From NCBI RefSeq assembly GCF_900583165.1, contig NZ_UTKY01000024.1:62001-126000 (forward strand): a stretch of DNA of 64,000 bases. Direction: 5' to 3'. Under the pieces are notes generated by a model. It made no database searches, was not told the origin of the DNA, and was given only the letters and a program-made list of their open reading frames with translations. This stretch comes from Pseudomonas viridiflava (GTDB taxonomy: Bacteria; Pseudomonadota; Gammaproteobacteria; Pseudomonadales; Pseudomonadaceae). Below are positions 1 to 8,578 of this stretch, piece by piece (position 1 is the first letter of the stretch; every line of letters starts with the position of its first letter). The position numbers were made by a program, and so were the translations under genes.

Positions 1-699
1 CTGATCGATCGATTTGGCGAAGGCAGCTCGATCTATGACATTGATTTCGTCTTTATCGAAGGGGTGGACCGCAACCCCCAAGGTGCCGGCCTCAAAGTGA
101 TCGACCACCTGACTCATAACGTCTACCGCGGGCGTATGGCGTATTGGGCAAACTTCTACGAGAAGCTGTTCAACTTCCGTGAGGCGCGCTACTTCGACAT
201 CAAGGGCGAGTACACCGGCCTGACCTCCAAGGCCATGAGCGCGCCGGACGGCATGATCCGCATCCCGCTCAACGAAGAGTCGTCCAAGGGCGCCGGCCAG
301 ATCGAAGAGTTCCTGATGCAGTTCAATGGCGAGGGCATTCAACACGTAGCGTTCCTCACTGATGACCTGGTCAAGACCTGGGACGCGTTGAAGAAGATCG
401 GCATGCGCTTCATGACCGCGCCGCCAGACACCTACTACGAGATGCTCGAAGGTCGCCTGCCAAACCACGGCGAGCCGGTGGACCAGCTGCAAGCGCGGGG
501 GATTTTGCTCGATGGCTCGTCGATTGAAGGCGACAAGCGCCTGCTGCTGCAGATCTTCTCGGAAACCCTGATGGGCCCGGTATTCTTCGAGTTCATCCAG
601 CGTAAAGGCGATGATGGCTTCGGTGAGGGCAACTTCAAGGCTTTGTTCGAGTCCATCGAGCGCGACCAGGTGCGTCGTGGTGTATTGACCACCGATTAA
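1..699 (+). CDS. hpd: 4-hydroxyphenylpyruvate dioxygenase, C-terminal part (5' end outside window)
   Basis: This is the last 232 codons of a family that is about 358 residues long in Pseudomonas, so roughly the first third lies outside the window. The enzyme converts 4-hydroxyphenylpyruvate to homogentisate in tyrosine breakdown, using non-haem iron. The retained part carries the catalytic C-terminal vicinal-oxygen-chelate domain. The three Fe(II) ligands can be placed: His in [12 protein letters not shown], His in [12 protein letters not shown] and Glu in [18 protein letters not shown] near the end. The frame is open from base 1; the ATG at 90 bases or so is internal, not a start. A bidirectional-looking terminator follows the stop. 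Identification rests on family motifs and is very secure. Confidence 0.97.
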   Translation: MIDRFGEGSSIYDIDFVFIEGVDRNPQGAGLKVIDHLTHNVYRGRMAYWANFYEKLFNFREARYFDIKGEYTGLTSKAMSAPDGMIRIPLNEESSKGAGQIEEFLMQFNGEGIQHVAFLTDDLVKTWDALKKIGMRFMTAPPDTYYEMLEGRLPNHGEPVDQLQARGILLDGSSIEGDKRLLLQIFSETLMGPVFFEFIQRKGDDGFGEGNFKALFESIERDQVRRGVLTTD

Positions 700-703
700 G
701 TGT

Positions 704-743
704 AAAAAAGCCCGGCAAAGGTTTACCCCAGCCGGGCTTTTTA
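704..743. terminator. Rho-independent terminator after hpd
   Basis: A stem AAAAAGCCCGGC / GCCGGGCTTTTT with a 14-base loop lies 6 bases after the hpd stop. It is flanked by an A-run on the left and a T-run on the right, so it should work for hpd on the plus strand and for the convergent transporter gene on the minus strand. Confidence 0.88.
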
Positions 744-754
744 TTGCCTGGGCG

Positions 755-1636
755 TCAGGCTTTGCGCTGACGCACCAAGTGTTTGAACCCCTCGTACACC
801 AGCACCATCACGGCAAGCCAGATCGGGATATAGGTCAGCCATTCGCCGCTCTTGATCCCTTCGCCCAGCAGCAGGGCCACACCCAGCAGCAGTACCGGCT
901 CCACGTAGCTGAGCAGGCCAAACAGGCTGAAGGCCAGCAAGCGGCTGGCGATGATGTAGCTCACCAGCGCCGAAGCACTGATCAGCCCCAGCAAAGGAAT
1001 CAACGCATACAACTTGGGGTGGGCGTCCATCACGGCAAAACCCTGTTCGCCGCTTTGTACAAACCACCAGGCCACCGGGAGCATAAAGGCCATGTCCAGC
1101 CACAGCCCGCCGAGGTGGTCGGTCTTGAGGTATTTGCGCACGATGAAATAGACCGGGTAACCGATGATCACCACCAGCGTCGCCCACGAAAAGCCGCCTG
1201 CCTGGTACAACTCGTTAAGCACGCCAAGCCCGGCGAAGAACACCGCAATCTTCTGCAAATAAGACAGCTGCTCGCCCCACACCAGGCGACCGGTCAGCAC
1301 CATGGTCAGGGGTAACAGAAAATAGCCTACCGATACATCCAGGCTGCGCCCATTCAACGGCGCCCACATGAACAGCCACAACTGTACCCCCAACAGGGCG
1401 GAAGACAACACCACGCCGCCGATCAGCGCGGGCTTGGCCGCCAGGATGCGCAACAGTTCCCACACCCGTCGCCATTCGCCGCTGACGATCATGAACACCG
1501 TCATGCACGGCATGGTCAGCAGCATGCGCCAACCAAAAATTTCCAGGCCGCTCAGGGGCGTGAGCAATGATGTGAAGTAATACATCACCGCAAACAACGT
1601 CGAAGCCGCAACCGATAACACAACACCTTTAGACAC
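755..1636 (-). CDS. rarD: EamA-family transporter, RarD-like
   Basis: A 293-residue, very hydrophobic protein with about ten predicted membrane segments and the two EamA repeats expected of drug/metabolite exporters. The length fits RarD (about 296 residues in E. coli), named for chloramphenicol sensitivity; the true substrate is not known from sequence. The start is GTG at 1636 with GAGGA just upstream. It converges on hpd across a shared terminator and looks monocistronic. Another EamA subfamily is possible, because paralogues are many. Confidence 0.75.
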   Translation of the reverse strand: MSKGVVLSVAASTLFAVMYYFTSLLTPLSGLEIFGWRMLLTMPCMTVFMIVSGEWRRVWELLRILAAKPALIGGVVLSSALLGVQLWLFMWAPLNGRSLDVSVGYFLLPLTMVLTGRLVWGEQLSYLQKIAVFFAGLGVLNELYQAGGFSWATLVVIIGYPVYFIVRKYLKTDHLGGLWLDMAFMLPVAWWFVQSGEQGFAVMDAHPKLYALIPLLGLISASALVSYIIASRLLAFSLFGLLSYVEPVLLLGVALLLGEGIKSGEWLTYIPIWLAVMVLVYEGFKHLVRQRKA

Positions 1637-1789
1637 GCTGTCCTCGCGAAAACCGATGGTTACAAAGAGGAGAGGATTATGGTGCTTTTGGCTGAAAAGG
1701 TTGCGCTGTTTTGGGGCGTTTTGCGCGAAATATTCACGCTTTGCCCCGGTGTCGACCCAAATTTGTGGTGAGCGCTTAGTCCAGAATGG

Positions 1790-2800
1790 CTATCCGCGTG
1801 GAGTGCGGCCGGAGACAAAGTGACCAACGTCATTAAAGCCAGGCGTAGACGAATGCCCCGGCGTCACCAACGAGTCGATAAACGCCTCATCTTCAGCCGT
1901 AATCTGCACCGCCAGCGCACCGGTGTAGGCATCCCACTGCGCCTCGGTACGCGGCCCGACAATCGCCGAACTCACCGCGCCGTTGTTCAGCACCCAGGCA
2001 ATCGCAAACTCGACAATGCCTACGCCACGGCCTTGGGTGTACTGCTGGATCTGCTGGGCGATGCGCAATGACTCCACGCGCCATTCGGTTTCGAGGATGC
2101 GTTTGTCCTGGCGCGCAGCACGGCTGCCAGCTTCAGGGGTGGCATCCGGCGCGTATTTACCGCTGAGCACGCCCCGAGCCAACGGGCTGTAAGGCACCAC
2201 CCCCAAACCGTAAGCGGCAGCGGCGGTGATCTGCTCCACCTCGGCCTGGCGGTTGACGATGTTGTACAGCGGCTGACTGATCACCGGTTTATCGACACCC
2301 AGGCGCTCGGCCACGCGAATCACTTCGGCGATGCGCCAGCCACGGTAGTTGGATAAGCCCCAGTAACGGATCTTGCCTTGGCGAATCAGGTCGCCGATGG
2401 CCGACACCGTCACTTCCAGCGGCGTATCGTGGTCCTCACGGTGCAGGTAGTAGATGTCCAGGTAATCGGTATCAAGGCGCGTGAGGCTGGCTTCCAGTGC
2501 GTTGAAAATGCGCTTGCGGCTCAGGCCACTGCGGTTGGGCAGGCCGTCGGTGGGGCCAATCGCGACTTTGGAGGCCAGCACCCAATCTTGACGATGACGG
2601 GCGATGGCTTCGCCGACGATTTCTTCGGAGCGCCCGCCGGTGTACACGTCGGCCGTGTCGATAAAGTTGATGCCTTGGTCCCAGGCCTTGTCGATGATGC
2701 GCAACGAGTCCTCGGTACTGGTCTGTTCGCCAAACATCATGGTACCCAGGGTCAAGGCGCTGACCTTCAACCCGGACTGGCCCAATGTGCGATAAATCAT
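1790..2800 (-). CDS. Aldo/keto reductase
   Basis: A 336-residue NADPH-dependent aldo/keto reductase of the Tas/YajO-like type. The catalytic tetrad is visible: Asp48 (INFIDTAD), Tyr53 (ADVYTGG), Lys78 (LASKVAIG) and His120 (IYYLHRED). The length is normal for the family (320-350). AAGAGGAG precedes the ATG. The gene lies 81 bases downstream of a LysR regulator on the same strand, so co-transcription is possible. The substrate cannot be told from sequence; such enzymes reduce aldehydes, ketones or sugars in the cytoplasm. Confidence 0.85.
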   Translation of the reverse strand: MIYRTLGQSGLKVSALTLGTMMFGEQTSTEDSLRIIDKAWDQGINFIDTADVYTGGRSEEIVGEAIARHRQDWVLASKVAIGPTDGLPNRSGLSRKRIFNALEASLTRLDTDYLDIYYLHREDHDTPLEVTVSAIGDLIRQGKIRYWGLSNYRGWRIAEVIRVAERLGVDKPVISQPLYNIVNRQAEVEQITAAAAYGLGVVPYSPLARGVLSGKYAPDATPEAGSRAARQDKRILETEWRVESLRIAQQIQQYTQGRGVGIVEFAIAWVLNNGAVSSAIVGPRTEAQWDAYTGALAVQITAEDEAFIDSLVTPGHSSTPGFNDVGHFVSGRTPRG

Positions 2801-2881
2801 GCAAAGCTCCTCTTGGCCGAAAAACGTGAGCTATGCAATACCAGACTCAGAGGCTCTGGAACAAGCCCCTGGCGCGTTTCT

Positions 2882-3784
2882 TCATGGGTTGAGCAACCCC
2901 TGGCAACGCACCTGTAAAAATCCATGCAGCACCTTCACGCGCTCCGACACTTGCAGGCGATGTGGGCACATCAGGTTGAACGGTGTGGGCTCGCCTTGCC
3001 AGTCGGGCAACAACGGTACCAGGCGTCCGGCCTTGAAATCGCGGGCCACATCCAGGTTGGCCTTGTAGGCAATGCCGTGACCTGCGAGTGCCCAGCGCCG
3101 CACGATTTCACCGTCGTCGCTCAGATAGTCGCCTGTGACTTCGACCTCCTGGCGCAGCCCACCTTGATGGAAACTCCACGTACTGTTGGCCTGGCCTCGG
3201 CGCATATAACGCAACGTGCTGTGCTGCGCCAGGTCCGTCGGCGTGCGCGGTGTTCCGTGCCGCGCAAGGTAGTCGGGGCTGGCGCAGGGAACGCGATGGT
3301 GACCCGGCACCACCGGCAGCGCCACCAGGCTGGAGTCCCTGGGCACGCCGAAACGCAGGGCGATGTCGACGGTGTCGCGGAACAGGTCGGCGTTGCTGTC
3401 GTTAAGCAGCAGCTGAAGGCGAATGTCGGGGTGCTCAACCTTGAACTCATCCAACCAACCCAGCAGTACATTGCGCCCAAAATCCGAAGGCGCCGATAAC
3501 TGCAGCAGGCCACTCAAGCTCTGGCCTTGTTGCTTGATCGCACGTTCGCCTTCCGACAACGTCTCCAGCGCCAGGCGTACGCTGTCCAGATACCGCGCGC
3601 CCTCTTCGGTGAGGCGCATGCTGCGAGTCGAGCGCGCCAGCAGGCGAATGCCGAGTCGGGTTTCGAGGCGCTTGAGGGCGATACTCGCTGCGGCGGGTGT
3701 GAGGTTCAGGCCCCGCGCCGCCGCTGAAAGGCTGCCGGTATCGGCCGTGCGCACAAAGACTTCAAGGTCGAGGGTGGAGCTCAT
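2882..3784 (-). CDS. LysR-family transcriptional regulator
   Basis: A 300-residue protein with an N-terminal winged helix-turn-helix (about residues 1-60, with the family hallmark ALKRLETRLGIRLLARSTR) and a C-terminal substrate-binding domain (about 90-295). It is divergent from the SDR gene that starts at 3886, with about 100 bases between them. This is the classical arrangement in which a LysR protein controls itself and its neighbour, so the SDR is the likely target. The effector is unknown. Confidence 0.9.
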   Translation of the reverse strand: MSSTLDLEVFVRTADTGSLSAAARGLNLTPAAASIALKRLETRLGIRLLARSTRSMRLTEEGARYLDSVRLALETLSEGERAIKQQGQSLSGLLQLSAPSDFGRNVLLGWLDEFKVEHPDIRLQLLLNDSNADLFRDTVDIALRFGVPRDSSLVALPVVPGHHRVPCASPDYLARHGTPRTPTDLAQHSTLRYMRRGQANSTWSFHQGGLRQEVEVTGDYLSDDGEIVRRWALAGHGIAYKANLDVARDFKAGRLVPLLPDWQGEPTPFNLMCPHRLQVSERVKVLHGFLQVRCQGLLNP

Positions 3785-3885
3785 TTGTAAAAATCCTTTA
3801 AAGATCTTGTCGTTTTACCCGGATTTTTCGCCGATTGCCAAGCTGCGAAGATGAACGCTCACTTTCTCACCTGGAATCTGCTCCC

Positions 3886-4590
3886 ATGACTTCATCCCTC
3901 AACGGCAAAACCATTATCGTCATCGGCGGCAGCAGTGGTATCGGCGCGGCCGTGGCCAAGGCCGCAGTTGCACGGGGTGCCCAGGTTGTCTTGGCGGGTC
4001 GCCGACTGGCCTCAAGTAACGAGAACGGCCTGCGCAGCGAACCGGTAGACGTGACCGATGCCGCGTCCCTGCAACGCCTGTTCGAAACGGTGGGGCGCTT
4101 CGATCACTTGGTCTACACCTCCGGCCCCTCGGTACGCGCCAAGACATTGGTTGAGACCGACCTGGATGAGGCCCAGGAGAATTTCAATGTGAAACTCTGG
4201 GGTTCGTTGCGTGCGATCCAACATGCGCTGCCGTACCTCGACGAGCAAGGCAGCATCAGCCTGACCTCCGGGCAACTGGGGCGTAAGTTAGTCCCTGGGC
4301 AGTTCATCAAAGTCGGCATCAACGCCGCGACGGAAGCCGTGGGCAAGCAATTGGCCAAGGAGTTGGCACCGCGTCGGGTCAATGTGATCTGCCCTGGGGT
4401 GATTGATACGCCAGCTTATGCAGGGTTGGCTGAGGAACAGCGGCTGGCGATGTTTGCCAAGGCAGGCGGCGCATTGCCCGTTGGGCGGGTAGGGCAGGCA
4501 GACGAAGTAGCGGCGGGGTATGTGCTAGCCATGGAAAATGGCTTTATGACGGGTGCCGTGATCGACATCGACGGTGGCGGCCAGCTGTAA
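3886..4590 (+). CDS. SDR-family protein without the usual Tyr-x-x-x-Lys
   Basis: A 234-residue Rossmann-fold protein of the short-chain dehydrogenase family with a clear cofactor loop (GGSSGIG, residues 14-20). The ATG at 3886 is preferred over a TTG 51 bases upstream, because the Rossmann domain begins right after it. At the active-site position the segment is GQFIKVGINAATEA; the Tyr-x-x-x-Lys pair that normally donates the proton is not visible, although a Ser-rich strand (SLTSGQLG) precedes it. Known atypical SDR subfamilies share this feature, so catalysis of a standard reduction is uncertain. It is divergent from the LysR gene, its likely regulator. Confidence 0.82.
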   Translation: MTSSLNGKTIIVIGGSSGIGAAVAKAAVARGAQVVLAGRRLASSNENGLRSEPVDVTDAASLQRLFETVGRFDHLVYTSGPSVRAKTLVETDLDEAQENFNVKLWGSLRAIQHALPYLDEQGSISLTSGQLGRKLVPGQFIKVGINAATEAVGKQLAKELAPRRVNVICPGVIDTPAYAGLAEEQRLAMFAKAGGALPVGRVGQADEVAAGYVLAMENGFMTGAVIDIDGGGQL

Positions 4591-4600
4591 ACACAGGACA

Positions 4601-4735
4601 AAATGGGGGAGCGGGCTTGCTGTGGTGAGGGGGCTTGTCCCCCGACAGGTTCACCGCAGATCCAGTGGGGCTGCTTCGCAGCCCAGCGCGGGGCAAGCCC
4701 GCTCACCACAGCAAGCCCCCTCCCACAGGGACCGA
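4601..4735. repeat. REP-type doublet (REPIN-like) between convergent genes
   Basis: Two inverted arms of about 40 bases (4604-4644 and 4688-4727) contain the cores AGCGGGCTTGCTGTGGTGAG and its near complement. Between them is a smaller stem, GGGCTGC-TTC-GCAGCCC. This is the palindromic intergenic repeat common in fluorescent pseudomonads, dispersed by REP-associated tyrosine transposases encoded elsewhere. It fills nearly the whole gap between the SDR and the convergent MFS gene and may serve as a transcript end for both. Confidence 0.9.
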
Positions 4736-4736
4736 G

Positions 4737-6047
4737 TTACGCCTTCAAGGTACGGGTCATGCGCAGTGCGAGAACACTGCCCGCCACTATCACCGCCGCC
4801 AGCAGGTACAACGCCATATCCGTCGACCCGGTGGAATCCTTCACAAACCCGACGATATACGGGCTTAGAAACCCTGCCATCTGGCCCATAGAATTGATCA
4901 ACGCCAAACCGCCGGCCGCAGCCCCCGCGCTCAGCATCGCGGTCGGCACCGGCCAGAACATCGGCAGCCCGGTGAGCGCGCCCATGGTGGCGATGGTCAA
5001 ACCGAGAATCGCAATGGCCGGCGTGGTGGCGAAGTTCACCGCAATCACCAAACCAATCGCACCCATCAACATCGGCACCACCAAGTGCCAGCGACGTTCC
5101 TTGCGCAAGTCCGCCGAGCGACCCACCAGCAACATAAACACCGCTGCCAGCAGATAGGGGATCGCACTCAGCCAGCCAATCACCAGGTTATCGCTGAACC
5201 CCAGATTCTTGATGATCGACGGCAGCCAGAAGTTGATCGCGTAGACACCGCTCTGGATGCAGAAATAGATCAGGCCAAACGCCCAGATCGCCGGGTTCTT
5301 GAACACTTCGGCGAGGGAGTCGGTGGTGGTTTTCGGTTTGTTGGCCAGGTCGGTCGCCTGATCGGCCTCCAGCACGGCGCGCTCGTGAGGCTTGAGCCAC
5401 TTGGCATTGGCGAAACTGTCGCTAAGCAGGAAGTAGGCGAGGGCGCCCAGAATCACGGTGGGGATGCCTTGCAGCAGGAACATCCACTGCCAACCCGCGA
5501 GGCCACCTTGGCCGGCGGCGAAATGGTTGAGAATCCAGCCGGAGAACGGGCTGCCAAGTAGACCGGACACTGGAATCGCCGACATGAACAGCGCCATGAT
5601 CCGTCCGCGCCGGAACGTGGGGAACCACTGCGAGAGGTACAACACCACACCCGGGAAGAAGCCGGCTTCAGCTGCACCGGTAAACAAGCGCAAGGTGTAG
5701 AAGTGTGTTGGCGTGGTGACGAACAGCAGACAGGTGGACAAAGTGCCCCAGACGATCATCATCAACGCAATCCAACGGCGTGGACCAAACTTGGTCAACG
5801 CCAGGTTGCTCGGCACGCCGCACAGTACGTAGCCGATAAAGAAGATGCCGGCACCCAGGCCGTACACGGTTTCGCTGAACTTCAACGCATCGAGCATCTG
5901 CAACTTGGCAAAGCCAACGTTTACCCGGTCGAGGTAATTGAACAGATAGCAGATAAAGATGAAGGGGATCAGGCGCAGGGTAATGCGCTTGTAGATGGCG
6001 TTTTTATCGTCATCGGTGGCCAGTGTGGCAGCGGCGCTCTGTGACAT
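4737..6047 (-). CDS. MFS transporter, anion:cation symporter family
   Basis: A 436-residue major facilitator with about 12 membrane segments. The N-terminal LFNYLDRVNVGFA stretch is typical of the anion:cation symporter family (glucarate, galactarate, tartrate and similar carboxylates). It is divergent from a CdaR-type regulator, which is followed by glycerate kinase, so import of glycerate or a sugar diacid is the most likely role; the substrate is inferred from neighbours only. The ATG is preceded by AGAGAGACT. The stop lies one base from the REP element. Confidence 0.87.
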   Translation of the reverse strand: MSQSAAATLATDDDKNAIYKRITLRLIPFIFICYLFNYLDRVNVGFAKLQMLDALKFSETVYGLGAGIFFIGYVLCGVPSNLALTKFGPRRWIALMMIVWGTLSTCLLFVTTPTHFYTLRLFTGAAEAGFFPGVVLYLSQWFPTFRRGRIMALFMSAIPVSGLLGSPFSGWILNHFAAGQGGLAGWQWMFLLQGIPTVILGALAYFLLSDSFANAKWLKPHERAVLEADQATDLANKPKTTTDSLAEVFKNPAIWAFGLIYFCIQSGVYAINFWLPSIIKNLGFSDNLVIGWLSAIPYLLAAVFMLLVGRSADLRKERRWHLVVPMLMGAIGLVIAVNFATTPAIAILGLTIATMGALTGLPMFWPVPTAMLSAGAAAGGLALINSMGQMAGFLSPYIVGFVKDSTGSTDMALYLLAAVIVAGSVLALRMTRTLKA

Positions 6048-6207
6048 GGGAGTCTCTCTTTATTATGATTTTTCGCGATGCGAGGGTAACGTTGATCGCC
6101 CAAACAGTCTCGGTGACGTGATGGGGTACTGTCTTTGTGCTTGCGCACAGTGAAGCACCCTTTGCGCTGTGCTGGTGAACAACTACTCATTCCAGGAAGT
6201 TAGCCCC

Positions 6208-7314
6208 ATGTTCGAGCTGGATCATGACCTGGCGCAGGATATTGTCGATCGCACCATGGCCATCCTGCCCTATAACGTCAACGTCATGGACAGCCAGGGG
6301 CTGATTCTCGGCAGCGGCGAGCTCGAGCGCATCAACACCCGCCACGAAGGCGCGCAACTGGTGTTGGCCAATGGCCGCGTGGTGGAAATCGATGGGCAGA
6401 CCGCCAAGCACCTGAAAGGCGTGCAACCAGGGATTAATTTGCCGCTGCTGCACGATGAGCGCCTGATCGGCGTACTCGGCATCACCGGTGAGCCCGACGG
6501 GTTGCGGACTTACGCCGAACTGGTGCGCATGACCGCCGAAATGCTCGTCAGCCAGCGCCACCAACAAGCTGAACAACAATGGCGTCGCCAGCGCTGCGAT
6601 GATCTGCTGGCCTTGCTCCTCGCCGACAGCGGCGACTCACCGCGTTTGGTCGATGAAGCCCAACAATTGGGCCTCAAGCCACAGATGGCGCGCACACCGT
6701 ACCTGTTCGAGCTCGGCGCAGGGCAATCGGCAGAGGCGTTGAGTGCCTGGCTGACCTCCCGTTATCCGGACAGCTGGTGCGTCAGCTCGGCGCAGTATTC
6801 GTTGTTGTGGTGCCGGCCGGCAGCCGTCCAAGTAGACAATCCACGTCTGTTGGAAAAACTCGACGGCCTGGGTTGGAACATCTTGCGGGTGGCGGTTGGC
6901 GGGCAGGCCGAGGGGTTGGCCGGGCTGCGCCGCTGCTATCGTCGCGTCGGCGATCTGCTGGCTTACGGGCGGGATATTTTGCCGCAGTCACGGTTGCTGA
7001 CCCTCAGCCGTTATCGTCTGCCCGTGATGTTGTGGCGCCATCGCAACGACGATGCCCTCGACGAGTTGCTCAACCCCCTGCGCAAAGTACTGGCCAAGGA
7101 CAGCAACGGCCAACTGCTGACCACCCTGCGCAGTTGGTGTGAACACGATGGGCAAAGCCAGGCCTGCGCCGATGCGCTGGGCATTCATCGCAACAGCCTG
7201 CGCTACCGCATGGAGCGCATCGCCGAGCTCAGTGGCGTCGACCCGCTGACCCTGGACGGCATGCTCGCGCTGTACCTCGGCGTACAGCTATTACCCCAGG
7301 CTTTGTCGGAATGA
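6208..7314 (+). CDS. cdaR: CdaR-family sugar-diacid regulator
   Basis: A 368-residue regulator closely resembling E. coli CdaR. It has an N-terminal diacid-recognition domain (residues 1-130, including AQDIVDRTM, INTRHEGAQLVL and GVQPGINLPL) and a C-terminal PucR-type helix-turn-helix (ALGIHRNSLRYRMERI near residue 335). In E. coli CdaR activates genes for glucarate, galactarate and glycerate use. The ATG at 6208 has AGGAAG nine bases upstream and is preferred over an in-frame GTG at 6169. It is divergent from the MFS gene and about 105 bases ahead of glycerate kinase, so it probably controls both. Confidence 0.88.
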   Translation: MFELDHDLAQDIVDRTMAILPYNVNVMDSQGLILGSGELERINTRHEGAQLVLANGRVVEIDGQTAKHLKGVQPGINLPLLHDERLIGVLGITGEPDGLRTYAELVRMTAEMLVSQRHQQAEQQWRRQRCDDLLALLLADSGDSPRLVDEAQQLGLKPQMARTPYLFELGAGQSAEALSAWLTSRYPDSWCVSSAQYSLLWCRPAAVQVDNPRLLEKLDGLGWNILRVAVGGQAEGLAGLRRCYRRVGDLLAYGRDILPQSRLLTLSRYRLPVMLWRHRNDDALDELLNPLRKVLAKDSNGQLLTTLRSWCEHDGQSQACADALGIHRNSLRYRMERIAELSGVDPLTLDGMLALYLGVQLLPQALSE

Positions 7315-7420
7315 ACAACAAACCTTTCCCGCACTTGTGCATCGGACCGGCGTCAATGCCGGTGCGAGCTGGCAGCATGGGCGTTATAAAAATCGGCAAC
7401 AGCATACCGAGAGAACGCCC

Positions 7421-8578
7421 ATGAAAATCATCATCGCCCCCGACTCGTTCAAAGACAGCCTGAGTGCCGAAGGCGTCGCCCAGGCCATTGCTGCAGGGTT
7501 GGCCGAGGTGTGGCCAGATGCCGAGTTGGTCCAATGCCCCATGGCAGACGGTGGTGAAGGCACGGTTGAGTCAGTGCTCGCAGCCTGCAACGGCGAGTTA
7601 CGTCGCCAGCCGGTCAAAGGCCCGTTGGGCGCAACGGTTCAAGCCCATTGGGGCTGGCTGGCCGACAGCCATACTGCAATCATCGAAATGGCTGAAGCCA
7701 GTGGCCTGCAATTGGTGCCGCCTGGGCAGCGCGATGCATGTATCAGCAGCACCTTTGGCACCGGAGAACTGATCCGCGCCGCCCTGGACCTCGGCGCCCA
7801 GCGCATTATCCTGGCGATTGGCGGCAGTGCCACCAACGACGGCGGCGCAGGCGCGATGCAGGCGCTTGGCGTTCAGCTCTGCGATGCCGAAGAACAGGCG
7901 CTGCAACCGGGCGGTCTGGCTTTGGCTCAATTAGCCCATATCAACCTCGAACAACTCGACCCGCGCCTGGCCCAAGTACGCTTCGAAATCGCTGCCGACG
8001 TGAACAACCCTCTGTGCGGCCCCCAGGGCGCTTCGTCGATTTTCGGCCCGCAAAAAGGCGCCAGCCCCGAGCAAGTGCAGCAACTGGACGCGGCCTTGGG
8101 ACACTTCGCCGACCAGTGCGCCAAGGTGCTACCCAAGGATGTGCGCGACGAACCTGGCAGTGGCGCCGCCGGTGGCCTGGGCTTCGCGGCCAAAGCCTTT
8201 CTCGGTGCGCAGTTTCGTGCGGGCGTTGAAGTGGTTGCAGAACTGGTGGGGCTGGATGCAGCCGTGCGCGGTGCCGACCTGGTCATCACCGGCGAAGGCC
8301 GTTTCGACGCCCAGACCCTGCGCGGTAAAACCCCGTTTGGCGTGGCGCGTATTGCCCAGCAGCATAACGTTGCGGTGATTGTCATTGCAGGCACCCTCGG
8401 TGACGGCTACGAGCAGATGTATGCCCACGGCGTGGATGCCGCTTTCGCTTTGCCGGCCGGGCCGATGAGCCTGGAGCAGGCCTGCACTGAGGCCCCACGC
8501 TTGTTGCGTGAGCGGGCGGCAGGTATTGCGCGAGTGTGGCGCGCGGCAACGCGCCAAGGCACTCAAATTACTCAGTGA
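7421..8578 (+). CDS. garK: Glycerate kinase (GarK/GlxK family)
   Basis: A 385-residue type I glycerate kinase that phosphorylates D-glycerate with ATP (2-phosphoglycerate is the product in characterised family members). The family hallmarks are the N-terminal IIAPDSFKDSLSA, MADGGEGTV, and later GPQGASSIFGPQKGAS and ITGEGRFDAQTLRGKTP. The ATG at 7421 follows GAGAA and is chosen over an upstream GTG because the conserved protein begins there. Its stop overlaps the stop region of the convergent hydrolase gene by 7 bases. With cdaR and the MFS transporter it forms a plausible glycerate/diacid module. Confidence 0.92.
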   Translation: MKIIIAPDSFKDSLSAEGVAQAIAAGLAEVWPDAELVQCPMADGGEGTVESVLAACNGELRRQPVKGPLGATVQAHWGWLADSHTAIIEMAEASGLQLVPPGQRDACISSTFGTGELIRAALDLGAQRIILAIGGSATNDGGAGAMQALGVQLCDAEEQALQPGGLALAQLAHINLEQLDPRLAQVRFEIAADVNNPLCGPQGASSIFGPQKGASPEQVQQLDAALGHFADQCAKVLPKDVRDEPGSGAAGGLGFAAKAFLGAQFRAGVEVVAELVGLDAAVRGADLVITGEGRFDAQTLRGKTPFGVARIAQQHNVAVIVIAGTLGDGYEQMYAHGVDAAFALPAGPMSLEQACTEAPRLLRERAAGIARVWRAATRQGTQITQ

